Below are positions 17,608 through 20,644 of a DNA stretch of 20,644 nt, in pieces. The DNA is taken from positions 1 through 20,644 of the forward strand of contig JARJFC010000055.1 of assembly GCA_029310945.1 (NCBI GenBank). The letters run 5' to 3'. The translations under genes and the position numbers were made by a program. This DNA is from Leptospira sp. 96542 (GTDB lineage: Bacteria; Spirochaetota; Leptospiria; Leptospirales; Leptospiraceae). Position 1 is the stretch's first letter. The number at the start of each line of letters is the position of its first letter. Below the pieces are notes generated by a model that was not told where the DNA came from, searched no databases, and saw nothing but the letters and a program-made list of their open reading frames with translations.

Positions 17608-17639
17608 ATAACTGTCCTCTTATAAATGGTCTAATTTTC

Positions 17640-17669
17640 ACAATACTGAGAAAGCGGGTATTTTGTCAA
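17640..17669 (-). promoter_or_regulatory. Candidate promoter of the rpsU-yqeY-dnaG-rpoD operon
   Basis: On the minus strand TTGACA (17664-17669) is followed after 18 bases by TATTGT (17640-17645), four of six matches to TATAAT. A start near 17633 gives a leader of about 25-32 bases containing the AGAGGA site. It lies in the 79-base gap after the upstream hypothetical gene. Confidence 0.5.
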
Positions 17670-17686
17670 TCTAGCCGGAAAAGAAC

Positions 17687-18517
17687 TTAAAAATTTTCCA
17701 GAAAAATAGAAGAAAATTCCGTTCGGTCGGCCAAAATCGCTTCGGAAATGGGGAAAATTTTGAGTTTATAGTCCAAAATCAAATGTTTGGAAGGAAAGTA
17801 GAGTGCTTCGAACCTGGCGTTTGCTCCTTGGATGGTTTCCCCAGGGCAAAAGACAAAATAAGACCTAAGGTTCAATTGGAAGGTGAATTCGTTTGGTTTT
17901 ACCGATTTCTGTAAGGTGCTTGTCACCTCTCGCAGGATTTCCTCACTCTTCACCACCCCAAGTGGCCTAAAAAATGGACTCAGGTCTTGCAAATGGAAAA
18001 AGGCAATGACCCCCGATTTTGTTTCTCCCGAGAATGCTTTGGCCATTTTCGTATGGATTGGCCTCGCAAGCTCTCCAAATCGATAGACATTCCGTTCGCG
18101 GTTGGCGATCCCTGCGGAAAGAAAGGTTTTGATTTGGAGGGAATGGGAGATCCATTTGTGTTTGGATCTGTTTTCTCCCAGTGCCAAAACCAAAACAGAA
18201 AGTATGACCACACCATCCTCATCAGGGATACGGAAGACCAAAACTTGAAATTCCTTATTTTCTTCTTCAAATTGCCCAATCTTTGTGGGGATATGAGGTT
18301 TGGCATTTGTTTCGAGAGTCTTCCAATGGGTGAGAACCAGTTGGGACACCCATTCTACCTTGGAAGAAGATCCAAATTGGAAAACCAAATCACCAGCCAA
18401 ATAGATCTGTCCAAGCGTTGCTCCCAGGTGCCAGAAACTCAAACCAATCCTTCGGTTATGGTAATCGGTAAGACCTAGATCAGGGGAAGATTGGAGCGTT
18501 TGCATATCTGCCATCAT
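17687..18517 (-). CDS. Hypothetical protein, possibly with a degenerate GGDEF-like C-terminal region
   Basis: I do not recognise a characterised family. From the ATG at 18515-18517 the protein is 276 residues: an N-terminal part rich in beta and helix (DYHNRRIGLSFWHLGATLGQIYLAGDLVFQFG), a middle stretch (KEFQVLVFRIPDEDGVVILSVLVLALGENRSKHKWISHSLQIKTFLSAGIANRERNV) reminiscent of a GAF-like sensor fold, and a C-terminal part. The C-terminal segment SGVIAFFHLQDLSPFFRPLG...EEILREVTSTLQKSVKPNEFTFQLNLRSYFVFCPG has the spacing of a GGDEF domain but without the GGDEF motif or other catalytic residues. The frame stays open to 18697, but that extension is antisense to fbp coding sequence. Other in-frame starts are ATG 18574 and 18505. 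None has a clear ribosome-binding site. It lies upstream of, and on the same strand as, rpsU. Confidence 0.55.
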   Translation of the reverse strand: MMADMQTLQSSPDLGLTDYHNRRIGLSFWHLGATLGQIYLAGDLVFQFGSSSKVEWVSQLVLTHWKTLETNAKPHIPTKIGQFEEENKEFQVLVFRIPDEDGVVILSVLVLALGENRSKHKWISHSLQIKTFLSAGIANRERNVYRFGELARPIHTKMAKAFSGETKSGVIAFFHLQDLSPFFRPLGVVKSEEILREVTSTLQKSVKPNEFTFQLNLRSYFVFCPGETIQGANARFEALYFPSKHLILDYKLKIFPISEAILADRTEFSSIFLENF

Positions 18518-18529
18518 TTCTATTACAAT
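18500..18529 (+). promoter_or_regulatory. Candidate fbp promoter
   Basis: TTGCAT (18500-18505) and TACAAT (18524-18529), separated by 18 bases, match the consensus at four and five positions. A start near 18537 gives a leader of about 83 bases to the GTG at 18620. The site overlaps the 5' end of the divergent hypothetical gene. Confidence 0.4.
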
Positions 18530-18619
18530 ATCGGACTCATCCGGGCAAAATTGGAGGAGAAAGGAATTGCCCATCGAACCACAGCGCCAAAATGGAGTAA
18601 AATCAAATTTGGGGAACCC

Positions 18620-19654
18620 GTGAACGTAAGTCCAAAACAAAAAAAACTCATCTCTCTCTCGCAATTCATTCTCGAAGAACAACTCAAAATCCCTCATGCC
18701 TCAGGCGAATTCAGTGCCCTTCTCAGCCATTTGGTCTATGCCGCAAAAATCGTCGGCCGCGAAGTACGGAAGGCCGGCCTACTCGATGATATTTTAGGTG
18801 CCACTGAGGACACCAATGTCCAAGGCGAACGCCAGATGAAACTCGACCAGTATGCAGACAACGCCTTCAACCAATCACTCAAAATCTGTGGTCACCTCTG
18901 CGTTTTGGCAAGCGAAGAACACGAAAATATCATTCCCATCCCTGGCGGTTATAATATAGGGAAGTACACAATGGCCATCGACCCCCTGGACGGTTCGTCC
19001 AACATCGATACCAACGTTTCCATCGGAACCATTTTTTCCATCCACCAAAGATTGGATCTCCACTCCAAAGAACCTGGAACGGAAAAAGATCTATTACAAA
19101 AGGGTAGTTTGCAGCGATGCGCAGGCTATATCATCTACGGATCTTCCACAATGCTCGTACTTTCCACGGGAAAAACAGTGAATGGATTTACCCTCGACCC
19201 AAGTGTGGGTGAATTTTTATTATCCCACCCCAATATGAAAATGCCAGAATCAGGAGATATTTATTCAGCCAACGAGGGCAATGCCTCTTATTGGGCTCCT
19301 GAAATCCAAGAGTATCTCGAAAAAATCAAATCAATCGAAGGCGGCAAAAAACCGAAGACCGCACGCTACATTGGTTCCCTTGTGGCGGATTTCCATAGAA
19401 ACCTACTCAAAGGAGGGATATTCCTATATCCAAATGACATAAAATCTTCCAAGTACCCGAATGGAAAACTTAGGTTATTGTACGAAGCCGCACCCATGGC
19501 TTTCATCGCCGAACAGGCTGGCGGTTTGGCTGTGACAGTGAAAGGCGAAAGGATTTTGGATTTGGATCCGAAGGAATTGCACGAAAGAACCACTCTCATC
19601 ATTGGTAGCAAAAAAGAAGTGGAAGAATTTCTGAATTTCGTTCCTAAATCATAA
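18620..19654 (+). CDS. fbp: Fructose-1,6-bisphosphatase, class I
   Basis: The 344-residue enzyme converts fructose-1,6-bisphosphate to fructose-6-phosphate, the committed step of gluconeogenesis, in the cytoplasm with Mg2+. Class I signatures: the N-terminal ISLSQFILEEQLKIPHASGEFSALLSHL aligned to E. coli Fbp, NVQGERQMKLDQYAD, SEE (98-100), AIDPLDGSSNIDTNVSIGTIFSI (metal residues at 121-125), and SLVADFHRNLLKGGIFLYP with KLRLLYEAAPMAFIAEQAGG. Gluconeogenesis from fatty acids is central in Leptospira, which grow on long-chain fatty acids and lack efficient sugar use. The frame is open upstream to a TTG at 18491, but those 43 residues do not look like Fbp. I chose GTG 18620, which has GGGGA five bases upstream and starts close to the E. 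coli N-terminus. Confidence 0.95.
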   Translation: MNVSPKQKKLISLSQFILEEQLKIPHASGEFSALLSHLVYAAKIVGREVRKAGLLDDILGATEDTNVQGERQMKLDQYADNAFNQSLKICGHLCVLASEEHENIIPIPGGYNIGKYTMAIDPLDGSSNIDTNVSIGTIFSIHQRLDLHSKEPGTEKDLLQKGSLQRCAGYIIYGSSTMLVLSTGKTVNGFTLDPSVGEFLLSHPNMKMPESGDIYSANEGNASYWAPEIQEYLEKIKSIEGGKKPKTARYIGSLVADFHRNLLKGGIFLYPNDIKSSKYPNGKLRLLYEAAPMAFIAEQAGGLAVTVKGERILDLDPKELHERTTLIIGSKKEVEEFLNFVPKS

Positions 19655-19665
19655 AAATCTACAAA

Positions 19666-19690
19666 CGAAGAAAGAAATTTCTTTTCGAAG
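19666..19690. repeat. A/T-rich imperfect palindrome after fbp
   Basis: The sequence around AAAGAAATTTCTTT (within 19672-19687), flanked by CGAA on the left and TCG on the right, is an imperfect palindrome 12-33 bases after the fbp stop. It could form a weak hairpin ending fbp mRNA, but has no T run. Confidence 0.25.
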
Positions 19691-19696
19691 GAACTT

Positions 19697-19731
19697 GATT
19701 CTGATAGTTTTGGCAGAATCGAAAGATTTTT
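19697..19731 (+). promoter_or_regulatory. Inverted repeat GATTCTG-N10-CAGAATC followed by a T run, before the small lipoprotein gene
   Basis: GATTCTG (19697-19703) and CAGAATC (19714-19720) are perfect inverted repeats with a 10-base spacer. A run of five T's follows at 19727-19731, then the AGGAG of the next gene (19732-19736). Two readings are possible: an fbp terminator placed very close to the next gene, or an operator/5' leader hairpin of the lipoprotein gene. I see no clear -35/-10 pair for that gene. Confidence 0.4.
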
Positions 19732-19742
19732 AGGAGATCTAG

Positions 19743-20006
19743 ATGAATAAAAAACTATTAGTTTTGATTGTTGGTGTTGCTCTCGCTTCTGGCCTTAGCT
19801 TTTGCAAAAAAGAAGAACCAGTTGTAGAAGAAAAAATGGAAACCGTTGAAGACGCTGCTACAAAAGCGGCTGGTATGGCGGAAAAAGAATTGGATGCAGC
19901 TGCAAAAAAAGCTGAAGCAGAAGCTAAAAAACAAATTGATGCTGCTGCTACAAAAGCAACTGGTGCAGTGAAAGACGTAACCAAAGACATCAAAAAACCT
20001 TTCTAA
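19743..20006 (+). CDS. Small Ala/Lys-rich repeat lipoprotein
   Basis: The 87-residue precursor starts MNKKLLVLIVGVALASGLSFC, a signal peptide with possible lipobox L18-S-F-C21, where Phe at -1 is atypical. The mature part is highly charged and alanine-rich and contains three near-repeats of 14-15 residues, each starting DAA: 37-50 (DAATKAAGMAEKEL), 51-65 (DAAAKKAEAEAKKQI) and 66-79 (DAAATKATGAVKDV). This pattern predicts an amphipathic helix or coiled coil, as in small, abundant spirochaetal lipoproteins and apolipoprotein-like or Lpp-like proteins. The function is unknown. Anchoring in the inner or outer membrane, facing the periplasm, is likely. The strong AGGAG six bases before the ATG and the biased codons suggest good expression. 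A strong hairpin follows the stop codon. Confidence 0.85.
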   Translation: MNKKLLVLIVGVALASGLSFCKKEEPVVEEKMETVEDAATKAAGMAEKELDAAAKKAEAEAKKQIDAAATKATGAVKDVTKDIKKPF

Positions 20007-20008
20007 GA

Positions 20009-20059
20009 AAATTCAAAAACCCACTAGAACCAGCAAACTTTGTTGGTTCTAGTCTGATA
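20009..20059. terminator. Strong bidirectional terminator between the small lipoprotein and the convergent hypothetical gene
   Basis: ACTAGAACCA (20023-20032) pairs perfectly with TGGTTCTAGT (20044-20053), and the inner bases extend the stem (GCAAA with TTTGT, one G-T pair), leaving almost no loop. An A-rich flank (20009-20020) becomes a T tract for the minus transcript, and GATATTTTAA follows for the plus transcript. The right arm includes the stop codon (20049-20051) of the minus gene. Confidence 0.75.
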
Positions 20060-20630
20060 TTTTAATCCTCGCATGTAATTCTTCTTCTAACGCACATTTG
20101 GGGTAAGTTCCTGTCTCTAAGCTTGTACCGATATACCCAAAAGGATCCTGTGGTGTGATGATCCGTAAATCCCAACCATTCACGATGTAGGGACAATGGT
20201 AATTTCTATCTTTGCATAGAATTTGAGCTGCCTTGGGTTTTGGGTAGGCCCAAGCTGATGTTGGAAATTTACAATTGTTTTCGATTTCAGCAACTATCCG
20301 AATGCGTTTGATGGCTTGGTCAAACTCCTGGAACCTATCCATCATTGGGTCTGCCAAGTCTTTTCTGAAAATTCCTCTTTCAGCATTATAAGTAAACATA
20401 ACGAGGAGTTTTTCTGAAATATGTTCTTTATCAGAGGCCAATTTTAAATTTTCCATGATGTAGCGACCGATCTTTAACGCTTCCAAGGTGACCTCTGCCG
20501 TATCATCGGCATATTCCCCTTCCTCTTCGTCTTCGTTCATATTCTCATCTCCAAGCCCCGAACCCGTGAGTAACTCTTGGTTTAATGAATGTTTCCGAAG
20601 TTCTTCCATATCAAATTTCGCTGGATTCAT
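20049..20630 (-). CDS. Hypothetical protein with clustered cysteines
   Basis: The 193-residue protein has no recognised family. The N-terminal third is acidic and probably disordered (ENMNEDEEEGEYADD). The middle is helical (EALKIGRYIMENLKLASDKEHISEKLLVMFTYNAERGIF...DRFQEFDQAIKRIRIVAEI). The C-terminal part contains four cysteines: NNCKF, LCKDRNYHCPY (C-x7-C) and YPKCALEEE, with His residues nearby, so a metal site or disulphides are possible. No signal peptide is seen, which favours a cytoplasmic metal site over disulphides. The ATG at 20628-20630 leaves only 14 bases of upstream sequence in the window. The nearest preceding bases include CATCCCAGGT on the minus strand, so the ribosome-binding site is unclear. 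It converges on the small lipoprotein gene and shares its terminator. Confidence 0.7.
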   Translation of the reverse strand: MNPAKFDMEELRKHSLNQELLTGSGLGDENMNEDEEEGEYADDTAEVTLEALKIGRYIMENLKLASDKEHISEKLLVMFTYNAERGIFRKDLADPMMDRFQEFDQAIKRIRIVAEIENNCKFPTSAWAYPKPKAAQILCKDRNYHCPYIVNGWDLRIITPQDPFGYIGTSLETGTYPKCALEEELHARIKISD

Positions 20631-20644
20631 ACCTGGGATGTCAA

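Noticed and set aside
18491..18619. TTG start for fbp, and a GGAGG at about 18553 suggesting an ATT start
   Set aside because: The 43 extra residues are not Fbp-like. ATT starts are very rare, and GTG 18620 with GGGGA fits the family N-terminus.
18518..18697. Longest version of the hypothetical gene upstream of rpsU, starting at 18697
   Set aside because: The first 60 codons are largely antisense to conserved fbp coding sequence and its leader.

Overview
The window looks like ordinary chromosome of a Leptospira species, probably a non-pathogenic relative of L. biflexa. I base this on moderate-to-low GC, a peptide deformylase that closely resembles the L. interrogans enzyme as I remember it, spirochaete-style lipoprotein signal peptides with loose lipoboxes, and the overall gene style. 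No database search was possible. There is no insertion sequence, prophage, CRISPR array or other sign of recent transfer, and no gene-free stretch longer than 300 bases.

Layout. (1) Positions 1-398 (minus) hold the 5' end of an acyl-CoA carboxylase carboxyltransferase subunit that runs off the left edge. (2) Positions 446-3844 (minus) hold a three-gene partner-switching operon: a small coiled-coil protein, a GAF-GAF-GAF-SpoIIE phosphatase-HATPase kinase fusion, and a STAS anti-sigma-factor antagonist whose start overlaps the stop of the fusion. (3) A tRNA-Ala(GGC) gene sits at 3922-3994 (plus). (4) Plus-strand def (peptide deformylase) is followed 33 bases later by a 1085-residue RND efflux transporter without adaptor or outer-membrane partners. 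(5) On the minus strand follow a membrane-anchored NodB-type polysaccharide deacetylase homologue and, upstream of it, tyrS. (6) Divergent from tyrS is glpD (plus), which meets tail to tail with a probable lipoprotein carrying a discoidin/NADase-type glycan-binding-like domain. (7) Positions 13289-17607 (minus) carry the macromolecular-synthesis operon rpsU-yqeY-dnaG-rpoD, joining ribosome, replication primer and housekeeping sigma factor. (8) Upstream of it lies an unrecognised protein, possibly with a degenerate GGDEF-like C-terminus, divergent from fbp (plus). (9) The right end has a small Ala/Lys-rich lipoprotein (plus) and a minus-strand hypothetical protein, sharing a strong bidirectional hairpin.

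Most genes are housekeeping: translation (def, tyrS, rpsU, tRNA-Ala), replication and transcription (dnaG, rpoD), and central carbon metabolism (glpD, fbp, carboxylase). The least conventional parts are the partner-switching module with no sigma factor or anti-sigma factor beside it, a NodB protein lacking one of its metal ligands, an orphan RND pump without the usual TM10 lysine, a cluster of inverted repeats ahead of the carboxylase, and a consensus-like minus-strand promoter that would read antisense through the tRNA. I did not find a clearly new system; these are the places I would look first.
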